Numbered from the stretch's first letter, positions 50,213-59,567 are shown. The stretch is DNA of 59,567 bases from Trichomonas tenax (GCA_023091735.1 JALKBU010000220.1:1-59567), one strand, 5' to 3'. Translations and numbers: made by a program. The notes: a model not told the origin generated them from the letters alone.

Positions 50213-50769
50213 AGGAGAAGAAGCTCCACCATCGTCGTTTTTTCTATGAGCATATCATAGGGAAGACACCATTTGGGTATCAAGCGAAATGATTACCAAT
50301 ACGAAAATTACAAATTTTGTTTTGTTGTAAAATTGAATGTTCTGATTTGTGTTGTATTTTACTTGTCCTTGTTATTATAGCTAAAAGCTTAAACTGCTCT
50401 ATCTCGTATTCTGAATATCAAAATCAAATCATTTTGTTTTAAATCATAATTGTGAGCCAAAGATTACATTGTTGATAGTACCATATGATAGTGTAAGTGA
50501 CATAAGTATATTTATATCTGTAAAGAGATTTTTAAAATTGAATTTGATATTCGAAACAAAAAATGTATTTTAGAATGTGTCTATATAAGATAATATTCAC
50601 ATGGTTATGCTAATATGGTGTGCATGTGTATCGTGTTTGGAGTCGATAATTTATCAAAAAAATATATAAATTTCATCAAAAAATGATCAATTTCTCCAGA
50701 AATGCCGACGAACCATATGGCATATAATTTTTTGTGCTATTTTAGTAAGCGCAGATAAAACATAACAGT
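50213..50769. other. Intergenic stretch between convergent genes
   Basis: About 560 bp of AT-rich DNA between two convergent genes. I see nothing recognisable. Confidence 0.45.
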
Positions 50770-52167
50770 TTATAAATTTTCGTGTTTGTATTTGAGGAAC
50801 ATTTCTTCGAATCTTGGGTCTTCGTCATCCAATTCTGAGTCTCTTGCAGCAATATCGCCTGCAACTGTTGAAATCATCTCATTAACAAAGTTATTTTCTG
50901 GATCTAAGCTTTGCGCTCTAAAGTACAACTTATAGGACTCATCAAGCTTATTTAACAGCTGAAGGGTGAAAGCTAAGCCGACAATACAGTTCATGTTATC
51001 AGGCTGCTTAGACAGCGCATCTCGGTAAAGCCTTTCAGCCTCTCCAAACATGTTATTCCTCCTGTAACACGTTGCAGCATTGATAATATATTCCGTGGAA
51101 ACATCTTTTGACACGATTGCCTTCTTAAACGCTTTGAGGGCGTCTGAGTGCCTTCCGTTCTTCATTAGTATGCAGCCCACTTCATTGTATACATATCCTG
51201 TAGGCCTGCACATTTGCAAATGAGCCAATGCCAAAGCAAAGTCGTTTGATTGAGAACAGAAGTATGCGGCCCATAGATGAAGCAAATTAAGCTTTGGGAA
51301 AGCTCTAGCTGCCGTCATTATCACAGATAATGCCATTCTGTTATCATTATCGTTCTTGTATGTCATTGCATATGCAAGCCACGCTGGAGCAAACGATGGC
51401 ATTCTCTTTAAAGTAAACCAAAGAAGTGAACGAGCTGCATCGCTTCTTGCACTCATTGCAATATGACAACCAGCAGCAAACGAGGCGAGATATGAGTCCG
51501 GAGTTGTCTCAAGTAGTCTCTGGGCAACAACAAACAAATCGTGAGACTTTCCAAGAGCCATACAAGCGGAAACAAAAGATGTGATCGCTTTGTCAGAAGA
51601 TGGATTTTCTTTAATCAATTTGGATGCAGCATCATATGATGAGTTTGCATCGCCTTCGAAAAGCCATGAATTTGTTGCGATGGTTTGAATTTGTTGATAT
51701 ATTTGCGAATAGTTTTTGTGTTTATATAACATTGATGAAAGAGCTGTTTCTGAGAGAAGGTGGTGACTTAGAAGCTTGTTAATTGGATCGAAAAACGTTG
51801 GATCCGCATTAAATGCTGTTTGAAGGTAATTTCCACAGCATCCAAAATCTAGCTGTTTAAGAAGTAATATTCCACGAATGTAAATGTATTTTGACTCTGT
51901 CTCTTCTTCTTCAGGATCGCTGATCGAATTTAAGTAAATTTCGCAATCTTTGTATCGCTTTAACTTAAGAAGCGACATCATATACCAATAGTTAACCAAT
52001 TTATCGAATTTTGTGCCATTTTTTTGCTCATCAATATATAAAATTAAGCGGTGATACTTTCTATTGATAAATAACGATCTGCAGAACTCCACCTGGTCCT
52101 GAATAACCTCACTGTCCGTGTTTAGGAGCTTAATAAACTTAGAAGTGAAAGATTGTGTTGATTCCAT
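50770..52167 (-). CDS. Anaphase-promoting complex subunit APC6/Cdc16
   Basis: A TPR superhelix of 465 residues. The diagnostic stretch is DLFVVAQRLLETTPDSYLAS, then FAPAWLAYAMTYKNDNDNRM, then YNEVGCILMKNGRHSDALKA, each matching APC6/Cdc16 blocks (LYVLAQRLVE, GPAWIAYGHSF, MHEVGVVAFQNGEWK). APC6 is part of the TPR arm of the ubiquitin ligase that triggers anaphase and mitotic exit. Length is shorter than the human subunit (about 620), which has a longer tail. The start is the first ATG, with no close alternative. It is convergent with the Rab gene. Confidence 0.87.
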   Translation of the reverse strand: MESTQSFTSKFIKLLNTDSEVIQDQVEFCRSLFINRKYHRLILYIDEQKNGTKFDKLVNYWYMMSLLKLKRYKDCEIYLNSISDPEEEETESKYIYIRGILLLKQLDFGCCGNYLQTAFNADPTFFDPINKLLSHHLLSETALSSMLYKHKNYSQIYQQIQTIATNSWLFEGDANSSYDAASKLIKENPSSDKAITSFVSACMALGKSHDLFVVAQRLLETTPDSYLASFAAGCHIAMSARSDAARSLLWFTLKRMPSFAPAWLAYAMTYKNDNDNRMALSVIMTAARAFPKLNLLHLWAAYFCSQSNDFALALAHLQMCRPTGYVYNEVGCILMKNGRHSDALKAFKKAIVSKDVSTEYIINAATCYRRNNMFGEAERLYRDALSKQPDNMNCIVGLAFTLQLLNKLDESYKLYFRAQSLDPENNFVNEMISTVAGDIAARDSELDDEDPRFEEMFLKYKHENL

Positions 52168-52700
52168 GAAAAATTGCCGTTTAATTTTTCAAAAAACATT
52201 ATTTGAATCGATATCATTATAAATTAATATTATCATTTATTAATCCATGACTTTTTATGGCTATTGAACTAATTAAGAAAGGAAAATATTTGATAATACA
52301 AGCATTTAACGTTATGTTATGTTTGTACTAAAAAACCATGTCATGACATGTAAAATTTACATGTCAGTTTTGTTTATATAAAAATTGCAAAAATTGTGGA
52401 AATTGGAAATGTGAAGTACTATGTAATGGGATATGCGAATATATATCATGCTCGATAAGCCTCTAAAGTAATTTATAGAAATAAATGAGGTGAAGGTGTA
52501 AATATATTTAAAAGATATAAAATTGCAGTGACTGAGTTCCGAACTTAAACACAGATATCCAAATGGATGATAGATACGAAATAGCTAAAGTTGAATTTTG
52601 CTAATTTTTGAAAGTTCAAGTAACCTGTAAGGAAAATGAAAGAAAAAGGGGAACCTTATTTTAAAAAGGAGGGTGAGTAAAGAAAAAAAAGTACACTTTT
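52168..52700. promoter_or_regulatory. Upstream region of APC6 with a back-to-back element pair
   Basis: TGACATGTAAA at 52344-52354 and TTTACATGTCA at 52356-52366 form a perfect 23-bp palindrome with a 1-base centre. It lies about 180-200 bp upstream of APC6. The remainder is AT-rich without a supported gene. Confidence 0.5.
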
Positions 52701-52717
52701 TCCTTTTCTTTTTTTGC

Positions 52718-52758
52718 GCCGTTTTTATAATTGAGCTTCGCTCAATTATAAAAACGGC
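52718..52758. repeat. Perfect hairpin with 19-bp arms
   Basis: GCCGTTTTTATAATTGAGC at 52718-52736 pairs fully with 52740-52758 around the loop TTC. A further CGGCTCAGCCG palindrome overlaps its right end. No T run follows, so a bacterial-type terminator is not implied. Confidence 0.85.
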
Positions 52759-52759
52759 T

Positions 52760-53576
52760 CAGCCGCTTACCTAGAACTTATTGAACTTTACAAAGTCCGT
52801 AGGTTATGAAAAAATTAGAACGAACAATTGATTTTGGTAACTTATTGAAAAAATGAGAGGAAACATTAGTGAAACACGCTTTAGGAAAAAATAATTGCGA
52901 TATTCGGATTCAGCACACAGAATGGATATCTAACGTGTTACTATAATTGAAAAATAAATCAAGATTCGAGTATCTCAAAATTTACTCGATTAAAACTACG
53001 TTTTTATTAAAAATATGGAAATAATATATATTCATGCGCATTCAATTCAAATTTTTCTGAGCTTTCAAATGAATAATACTCTATTAGGTATATGTTAATT
53101 GAAGGTGCATGAATAGAAAATATAGCCACTTTTTGATCAAAGCTCAAAAAATGGTGTATATTTTTTATATATTTATAAATTCAAAATATATTTTGATATT
53201 GAAAGAAAATAATCATTATCAATGAATCTATGGACCACTCGAATGCTTTCCTATCATTCTTACGGGTCCATTCAATATGTAATATTTTCAATTGAAAATT
53301 TGCTATTCCTAATGATGTATTTATGTGAATATGGTATAATATATGAAATTTCTTGTTTGCAGAGGCACATTTTACTGTAAAATTCTCAAAGTTCACATAA
53401 ATTGAAGAAGATGCTTGAATATTCACAGTATTTTTGCTCTAACATTTTCAATTCAACAACTATAGTTTGTCAAATCACGCTTTATGTACCCCATATAGTT
53501 CTTAATATATGTAACAAATTTTTTGTTCATTTTACTATCAATTTATCTAATTAAACAACGAAATATGTTTCTGTCA
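52760..53576. other. Intergenic stretch, no gene recognised
   Basis: About 800 bp, AT-rich. Small frames near 53181-53426 have no gene-like composition. Confidence 0.4.
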
Positions 53577-53943
53577 ATTTGTTTGGACGCTTTTTGACAC
53601 TGCGTCCCCACTGTAAACCATTCAATTTTGAATGGTTTATGGCGTCCCCCACAAAATTTTTTGACATTTCGCGTCCCCAGATGAATGACAAATGTGGAAA
53701 ATTTTCGATGTGTTTTCGGGGGGCGCAGCCCTGCATATTAAAGATGAGAGTTGGGAAGCTTAACAGCACTTGTACGAAGCACAATCACTGAAGAAAGCAC
53801 TTCTTGTTTGTTTTTTCCGTCGGGGACGCTGAAGTTCATTTGGAGACGCGAAGTCTTGAAAAAAATTAGTCGGGGAAGCCATAAACCATTCAAAATTGCA
53901 TTGTTTACAGCGGGGATGCCCTAAGATGCCGTGGCAAACCAAC
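53577..53943. mobile_element. Fold-back element with about 109-bp imperfect inverted ends
   Basis: The left end (53577-53685) and right end (53835-53943) are imperfect reverse complements. Shared blocks include the CTGTAAACCATTCAATTTTG segment, AATGGTTTATGGCGTCCCC and GCGTCCCCAGATGAA. The element is visibly richer in G and C (GCGTCCCC recurs) than its surroundings and has no open frame of its own worth noting. Nested in the left arm is the near-palindrome AAACCATTCAATTTTGAATGGTTT written as two halves, AAACCATTCAAT and TTTGAATGGTTT. It looks like a non-autonomous MITE. Confidence 0.7.
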
Positions 53944-54333
53944 ACCTTTTTTTAATTTTATTTTGATTGAATATTGCCTTGGGAAAAGAGACCCTTAGCA
54001 GCAAAATCATTATTATTGATATAACAGTACTCTATGATAATGCTTTTGATCTCATTTTCGTAGATTTGCAAAAGGAGTAAATGTTCGATCAACTTTATAA
54101 TCTAACGTGTCACAAAACTTTTATTCTGTTGTCATATCCTATGGTGCATCAGCAAGTACTGAGGAAACTTGATCATTCGGTCTTAGTAAATCTATAAAGA
54201 GTTTATTTAAACAAGAACGAAGCATTACTTATAAATTTTTCGTGATTAGAACTGAAGAAACTTCATTAGAAGACTCTTATTTTAATTCATGCTTCATTTG
54301 ATGATATTAATTATCGGAATTCTTGGTTAAAAA
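53944..54333. other. Intergenic stretch, no gene recognised
   Basis: About 390 bp of AT-rich DNA beyond the fold-back element. Nothing supported. Confidence 0.4.
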
Positions 54334-54882
54334 TTATGATATAAGTGGTGTAATAAAACAAAATAATAAAATGAGTCTTCTAATAAAGGAATTATCGTAC
54401 AATGTTGTGCATTGAAAAAAGATGGAATTGAAGAGGGTAAAGGTGTGTATAATCCGATTGGATTTGAACTGATAGCTGTCTATTGCAAAGACATTATATG
54501 TATGAATGCCTTTGGAGAGTCCTATGAGACTTTGATTCACATTAAAATCATGGAAACTTGTATCACCTAAATCCAAACAAAACTGCCTCGTTGCAGTTTT
54601 GTTGTCCATCGATGACATAATGCAAACATGAGTCCGATGGAGCTGGAATACCACCTTCACTGGGGAAAATGTACAAAACAGAATCTTTTGCGTTTTCGAG
54701 AATGCCGGTAGAATACACACCACGGCCACCTTCTGATAAATACGATCCAGATGTCACATTGCCGCCTTGAGCACCCCGGGACTCAATTTTATACCGGCCG
54801 GGGAGAATGTTCAGACTATATGGCTGACATGTGTTCGGATCTGAACACTTATATTCGTACAATGTAACACCATGTGAGACAA
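54334..54882 (-). pseudogene. Broken glycine-rich surface-protein fragment
   Basis: One frame (54862 down to 54563) encodes LYEYKCSDPNTC, then PGRYKIESRGAQGG, then GGRGVYSTG, the pattern of trichomonad glycine-rich domains (YxY-C, PGxYKxExxGAQGG, GGxGxYSTG). It has no ATG; a TGA stands just upstream. The frame then stops, and good coding sense continues in another frame, with LDLGDTSFHDFNVNQSLIGL and SKGIHTYNVFAIDSYQ, which looks like part of an Ig-like surface domain. Absent start, shifted frame and no downstream continuation show that this is a gene fragment, possibly from recombination between family members. Confidence 0.6.
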
Positions 54883-55101
54883 CGTCAGTCTTTCGTCATG
54901 AAAAAAAAAACATTTTCTAATCATGCCATTACTTTTTCTGATAATACGTCAATCGTCACTTTTACTCGGAATAAGAGTGAAATAGGTTCACTTTTTTATT
55001 CAATAAAACCCTTTTGGATCATTTCATGATTATTTTAAATGTTAAAATCTCTTGAATTACGAAATATAATAAGAAATAAACTCACAATTTAACAACATAA
55101 A

Positions 55102-56976
55102 TTACAAATATTTTCTAACTGAAGTAACACCAACAACCGTTTTCTTGTTTTCAGCTGCAATGAATACCCTATGTTGTGCATCATCGTATTCTCCTGTAAC
55201 AGTTGCTTCAATAGATCTCATGAATTTAATGCCACTTTTGCCATTCACGACTTCACTAAGTCTGTCTTTTGCTTCATTGTTTGCCATTGCAAATCCATTC
55301 CTCACAAGGGCATCAATGAAATCATTCGCACCGGGGAAAAGTGCAGTGACATTTCTAAGCATCTCTATACCGATTGTTCCGCCAACAATGATATTTGCAA
55401 TATCATCAGCTGCCTTAAGGAAATCAAGTGGTGCTTGAAGTCTTGCAAGTTGCTCTAAAGCAATTGCTTTTGATACACTCCTTGCTAAAGCCTGCTGAGC
55501 GAAAGCGCCACGTGTTTCTGCACCAGTTGATATCTTCCTGACTTCACTTGCAACCAATATCAAGATCATTTCCGCGTGAACTTCTGCAGGCGTTAATGTT
55601 GAAAACCAGTTCATTGCTTCTCTGATTCCATCGGATGTATCTGTGAGACGAGGAGGAATAATATCCCACATCGCTGATACTGCTTTGCTCTCGTTTCCTT
55701 GTGTTTCTATTGTAGTAATAAAGAAGTCGTATGTTGCAAATTCGTTCTTTCCTCTAAACTCAATAATCTGAGATCCGATTTCTTCAAGACGTTCATAACT
55801 CGTTGTTGGAAGAACAGCAGCAAGTTTTCTTGTCTGCATTTTCAGCTGCTCCGCATCGTCATCGCATACGCGACAAACATAGCAGTTTTTGCCCATTGAT
55901 TGAGCAGCAAGAGCGGAATTTAACATGTTTAACTTTTGCTGCATCAATGAATCGTTTTTGTCACTCTTAACGATTTCAATCGGTCTTCTTTCGGCAACAG
56001 CTTCGTTAAGGAACGCAATGAACGATCTCCACATCACTGTAAAGGATTCATTGTACATTGTTAATGCAATCTGTTCGAGAATTCCTCCAGGAAGAGCGCC
56101 TTTGAGCTTTCTTTCACATTGTATCGGAACACACTTTGAAAATAAATTCTTTGCATTTGTTGATTTCGTTGGAGAAGAAGGCCAATGCGTTGCCTGATTC
56201 GAGGCGTATTTGATGGCCTTCTTAAGCATCAATTCTTGGGCTTCTAGAGGTGTGAAATTTAATTGTGCATAAACTTTGCTTGCAAGTGAAACGTTGAAGT
56301 CTTTGACATCTGCAAGTTGACGTTTTGGATATGAAAATATCGCTGTTAAGTCTTTTCCTTGTGTTATTGAATTATAAACAAAACTTGCACTAATTTCCGT
56401 GTTTTCGAGAGCTGTTGCCTTGCCTGTGTTGTTTGGAAACTCTGTCTGTAATATATAGTTGATATTTGATAATGATGCGATATTATATTCTTTATTAATG
56501 GAATGGCTATTGTACGAATATATTAATGAGCTTTGTATAGATTTTCCTATGTATTTATGTTGATCACATGTTCCTATTTGAACGAAAAACGGAAATTGAT
56601 AGTTTAATGCCGCGAATGCTGAAGTTATTCTGGAAATAATGTTCCTGCAGTGCTTCTCTGTGATATTCCCTTTGGATGTAACTAAGAAAAATGCAGATTT
56701 CACGTTAAAAATTCGAGCAACGTTTTTTGATGAAGATTTAGAATCGAATTTCATGCATTTTGATGTAATATCGATCGCAATTCCCTTTGGAATGTATTTT
56801 AATGCATAAAATATATCATCAATCGAACAATTCACTGTTATTTTTGTTTTAGATTTGAGATTTATTGATCCAATCGACCTTTCTAGCTCAGAAAACACGT
56901 TTTCCGAAACACTGCTTTCTGAAAATAACTTCTGACCTTCTGTTTTATCGAGATGTTGATAGAAAATCGAAGTCAT
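55102..56976 (-). CDS. Rab3GAP catalytic-subunit-like protein
   Basis: The 624-residue protein follows the Rab3GAP1 order. In the middle MWRSFIAFLNEAVAERRPIE (about 315-334) and LMQQKLNMLNSAL (about 344-356) match the LWxEFVxEMR and LLHQKLQMLN blocks. Further on AMWDIIPPRL and WFSTLTPAEVHAEMILILVA match the W-x-AWETAKPIPA and YLxxxxPADLxxxxLPC segment, where the family's catalytic Arg lies. The end FMRSIEATVTGE to HRVFIAA parallels the FILRTTVPRP to PQRMYSV end. The N-terminal third is divergent. Rab3GAP acts as GAP for Rab3 and as GEF for Rab18 with a partner subunit. The family's usual length is about 980, so this one lacks the acidic linker. Assignment rests on motif order rather than close identity. 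Confidence 0.6.
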   Translation of the reverse strand: MTSIFYQHLDKTEGQKLFSESSVSENVFSELERSIGSINLKSKTKITVNCSIDDIFYALKYIPKGIAIDITSKCMKFDSKSSSKNVARIFNVKSAFFLVTSKGNITEKHCRNIISRITSAFAALNYQFPFFVQIGTCDQHKYIGKSIQSSLIYSYNSHSINKEYNIASLSNINYILQTEFPNNTGKATALENTEISASFVYNSITQGKDLTAIFSYPKRQLADVKDFNVSLASKVYAQLNFTPLEAQELMLKKAIKYASNQATHWPSSPTKSTNAKNLFSKCVPIQCERKLKGALPGGILEQIALTMYNESFTVMWRSFIAFLNEAVAERRPIEIVKSDKNDSLMQQKLNMLNSALAAQSMGKNCYVCRVCDDDAEQLKMQTRKLAAVLPTTSYERLEEIGSQIIEFRGKNEFATYDFFITTIETQGNESKAVSAMWDIIPPRLTDTSDGIREAMNWFSTLTPAEVHAEMILILVASEVRKISTGAETRGAFAQQALARSVSKAIALEQLARLQAPLDFLKAADDIANIIVGGTIGIEMLRNVTALFPGANDFIDALVRNGFAMANNEAKDRLSEVVNGKSGIKFMRSIEATVTGEYDDAQHRVFIAAENKKTVVGVTSVRKYL

Positions 56977-57798
56977 TATTTTGGTTTTAACGTCTGCATT
57001 TTATCGAATGTTCGAAATTTTGATATATTTAGCGTTCTCATTGATATGCACTACAAAATCACTATTAAAAATCCAAAATTGATTTTCTGTCATGTAATTT
57101 TTATTTTTTTGACATTTCAGCGTCAAAAATTATTTCTGAAATTTATTAATTCGTAATTAGAAAGACTATTTGTAATTATTTCATAATAGAAAATACAAAT
57201 TGTGATGTAAAAAAATCCTATTCGTCATTTATTAAAATTTCGTTTTTCCGTGAAAATAAAATGAAAAATCATGACTGAATACGAAATCAATTGAGATGCC
57301 TTGTAAAGAATTTATTTGTCAAAAAAATAGTGTCACTTTTATTACAATAGTCACATTTGAAGAGATTTTTCCGCTGCTGTGATCAAATTGGTCGACCTAA
57401 ACCAAACAAAATCGGCTGTGTTGACACCACTCGATCATAATTTCTCATTAAGTTCGGTCAAATGATGAATTTCAATTCACAAAAGAACTTTGAAGAATAT
57501 TAGGGAGTGTCTCTATCTCAGATTTTCAATGCTATAAAAATTAGGGTCCGATACTATCACAAAAAAATCACTCAAAATAAAATCGAATATTCGCGTGAAA
57601 ATCGCATTAGTAGATGTCTGCTATCACCTGTGCGATGAAATAATTTTATTTTGTAAAAAAATAAAAAATAATTTTTGCTTCAAGAATTCTGAATTCGGAT
57701 TTTTTTCCCGGATGCACAAAAATATGTATTTTATGTATCGTCTTGTAAAGTATTCAATTTATGCTAATTTTTCCAATAATTTGTTAAATTTAATTTGT
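56977..57798. other. Intergenic stretch between divergent genes
   Basis: About 820 bp. TGTCATGTAAT at 57088-57098 is a near-exact copy of the recurrent element, and GTGTCACTTTTA lies near 57331. The open frame starting at 57595 with GTG is the AT-rich upstream extension of the cyclin frame and is not counted as coding. Confidence 0.4.
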
Positions 57799-58689
57799 AT
57801 GGAAACATTGAGCACAATTGGAACTAAATTATTTAAGCCCACCTTGGAGATGGCCGATGGGAGCTTGTTCAGGCAATACAGGTGCTTCAACGAGGATTCC
57901 TTTGATTCATCATTCAGTTCTGAAGAAGAAGACGTGAATTGGTCCTCTCACGCGGTGTTTGAGTACATTCCGATGAATATTGCTAACATTAATAATCACC
58001 AGAACAAGATCAATGAATACATTGGAACGAAGTCAGAAAATGTTCAGAACAATGCTCGAATCATTGTTATTGACTGGTGCATTCGTGTGTACCTTGAGAT
58101 AGCACTTACCAAAGAAACTTTGTTCCTTGGGATTTCCATCTTCAATATCATAACACATGCTAGAAAGGTCAGGACCTGCCACTTGCAACTCTTTGCTGCC
58201 ACTTCATTGTGGATAGCCTCCAAAATTGAGGAATCTAGCACTCCTACATTATCGGATTTCGTTACTGTTTGCGGGGATAATTATTCCACGAAGGAATTCT
58301 ATTGCTGTGAAAACTGTATACTTCGCCATATGAATTATGATGTGGCTTTTGCAACCCAGCAATTTTACTTGAGATTGGCTCTTGGAAGCAGCAATGTCTC
58401 AGAAAGGTACCAAAAGATTGCTGATGTTGTCTCCCTCGCTTCTTTGTTCATTGAAACTTTTGTTGATCCCCAAACAATTGCTACTGCAGTTTTATATATT
58501 TCATCGATGGTGGCTCGTGAGAATGAATATATATGGAAGATATCATTCCCAATCAACGAGACTGCTGTGAGAGAAGTCTTGCCGACGCTTATCAAGATAT
58601 ATAAAGAGCAACTGAGCTATAGAAAGGGAATCATATACAAGAAGTATCATGAAATTGGTGTCCACAACAAAGATTATAATACCATGTAA
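57799..58689 (+). CDS. Mitotic-type (A/B-like) cyclin
   Basis: I start the gene at the ATG at 57799; sequence upstream stays open but is AT-rich and unlike protein. In these 296 residues, the first cyclin box opens with NNARIIVIDWCIRVYLEI (about 84-101), including the RxILxDW-type motif. It continues with the TLFLGISIFN helix, and the second helix ends in AATSLWIASKIEESSTP with SKIEE at 141-145. The C-terminal cyclin fold follows up to about 290. It has the AT-rich N-terminus and acidic patch SSEEEDVNW seen in many small cyclins. No destruction box is clear. Cyclins activate CDKs. Whether it is an A- or B-type cannot be told. Confidence 0.85.
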   Translation: METLSTIGTKLFKPTLEMADGSLFRQYRCFNEDSFDSSFSSEEEDVNWSSHAVFEYIPMNIANINNHQNKINEYIGTKSENVQNNARIIVIDWCIRVYLEIALTKETLFLGISIFNIITHARKVRTCHLQLFAATSLWIASKIEESSTPTLSDFVTVCGDNYSTKEFYCCENCILRHMNYDVAFATQQFYLRLALGSSNVSERYQKIADVVSLASLFIETFVDPQTIATAVLYISSMVARENEYIWKISFPINETAVREVLPTLIKIYKEQLSYRKGIIYKKYHEIGVHNKDYNTM

Positions 58690-59567
58690 TTAACCATTTT
58701 ATATTTGTTTGTTATATATTTAAATTTTCTATTTATCATCCGTAGTTCAACAGATAAGTTTATGCATCATAGATTAGCAACTACATGATATGTTTATGAT
58801 CTTATTGAATATATTGCATTTACAATTTGTGTTTCAGGATCGAATAAACAATAGAGAACATTAACTGATGTTTTTGAATATATGGATTGATAGACAAATG
58901 ATTAATGCATCATATATTCCCATTATATTTAACCATTAAATAAAATAATACTTTGGCTATTTGCATATTTGTATGTGTGTGATTGCACTCTATACTTTTT
59001 AACCTAATTCGTTAATTTTGAAATAAACAATATTGAAAACTTAATAAAAATGACTAATTATTTGATAAATAGATCATAAATATGTGTTAACGCATGAGCA
59101 TATGCTAATAAAGCAATTTGTATTTTTGACGTTTTGACAAAATCACTTTACATTGTCAAAAATATTCATGTAAAGAAGTTTTGTTATTTAGGCAATTTCT
59201 GATCGATTGCTCTCCACATGATGTATACATAGGGTAAAATCTTATAATTGGATTCTAATGAACAACTTTTTTCATCCTGAATCACTTTTCATTTCATCTA
59301 TATTTCATAATTCCAAAATATCCTATCATGGAATCAAATTAATGATTGTATTTTCATGTTATTTGCAATTTCTTCAATATGGTTGAAACTAACAATATAA
59401 GAAAGCTTTGTAATTATATATATATATCCATATGAAAACATAAAGGCGTCACTGAATTTTCTACGCCTACTCAAACATCTCGATTTTTCTCCACCAGTAT
59501 GAATATTTAAGGTCTAATTTTGGTGGCAAATGAAAAATTTTCCCATCTAAAATGCTGTGGATATATA
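58690..59567. other. Terminal intergenic stretch
   Basis: About 880 bp to the window end. Near 59140-59175 TTTACATTGTCA and TTCATGTAAAG form variants of the recurrent element. I see no gene, RNA or repeat otherwise. Confidence 0.4.

Noticed and set aside
52700..52760. Hairpin as a bacterial-type terminator
   Set aside because: The organism is eukaryotic, and no T run follows the stem.
54895..54912. Poly-A run as a possible retroposed mRNA tail
   Set aside because: No retroposed copy adjoins it; poly-A runs are common in this AT-rich DNA.
57595..57798. Upstream extension of the cyclin frame
   Set aside because: It begins with GTG, is AT-rich and has no protein-like character; the ATG at 57799 is the better start.
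1..59567. CRISPR array, phage or bacterial operon
   Set aside because: No regularly spaced identical repeats with unique spacers were seen, and no ribosome-binding sites or polycistronic gene strings; all genes are eukaryotic in type.
1..59567. Introns with the trichomonad ACTAACACACAG-type 3' signal
   Set aside because: ACTAAC occurs several times but never followed by ACACAG, and no gene needs splicing to be complete.

Overview
The window looks like nuclear DNA of a parabasalid protist (trichomonad), most likely a Tritrichomonas-type genome. Four things point there. (1) Very AT-rich intergenic DNA separates long single-exon genes on both strands, including reading frames of 1,298, 1,735 and 2,141 codons, and I saw no trichomonad-type intron signals. 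(2) There is an acetate:succinate CoA-transferase with a short N-terminal presequence of the hydrogenosomal type. (3) There is a small protein with the initiator-binding domain (IBP39 family), known only from trichomonads. (4) Initiator-like TCAYW sites lie just upstream of several start codons. Species assignment is inference.

Layout. 1-4.3 kb: a repeat-tailed membrane protein cut by the window edge, a TRF4/Cid1-like nucleotidyltransferase, and a rhomboid protein whose catalytic histidine is replaced by asparagine. 4.3-10.4 kb: a short orphan gene, a compact Sec23-like COPII subunit, a disordered protein and a roadblock/LC7 dynein light chain. 10.8-19.7 kb: a 1,735-residue neurobeachin-like protein without a BEACH domain, a coiled-coil protein and the CoA-transferase. 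19.7-24.1 kb: an intergenic stretch with two hairpins and a regularly spaced motif array, then the initiator-binding-domain gene, an ARM/HEAT protein and U2A'. 24.4-29.8 kb: a thioredoxin-domain membrane protein without an ATG, a decayed 3'-5' exonuclease gene, DAW1/ODA16 and a beta-helix-like surface protein. 30-31.2 kb: relics of a tyrosine recombinase. 31.8-46.3 kb: a large HEAT/ARM protein, a coiled-coil protein, a Furry-like giant protein and an ARMH1-like protein. 47-52.2 kb: a TCAF-family protein, a Rab GTPase and APC6/Cdc16. 52.2-59.6 kb: a gene-poor stretch with a fold-back element and a broken glycine-rich surface-protein fragment, then a Rab3GAP catalytic-subunit-like protein and a mitotic-type cyclin.

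The genes are mostly housekeeping: membrane traffic (Sec23, Rab, Rab3GAP-like, neurobeachin-like), flagellum and dynein (roadblock, DAW1, ARMH1-like), cell cycle (APC6, cyclin), RNA work (TRF4-like, U2A') and hydrogenosomal energy metabolism. Nothing indicates an operon or one dedicated multi-gene system.

The most interesting uncharacterised signal is regulatory. An 11-bp element, TGWCATGTAAA or its complement TTTACATGWCA, recurs in many intergenic regions and is sometimes spaced regularly: about 31 bp upstream of the initiator-binding-domain gene, and 18-19 bp upstream of the Furry-like gene. A second element, TGTCACTTTT, marks other promoters. Several long inverted repeats also lie between genes and look like non-autonomous mobile elements or hairpin RNA sources.
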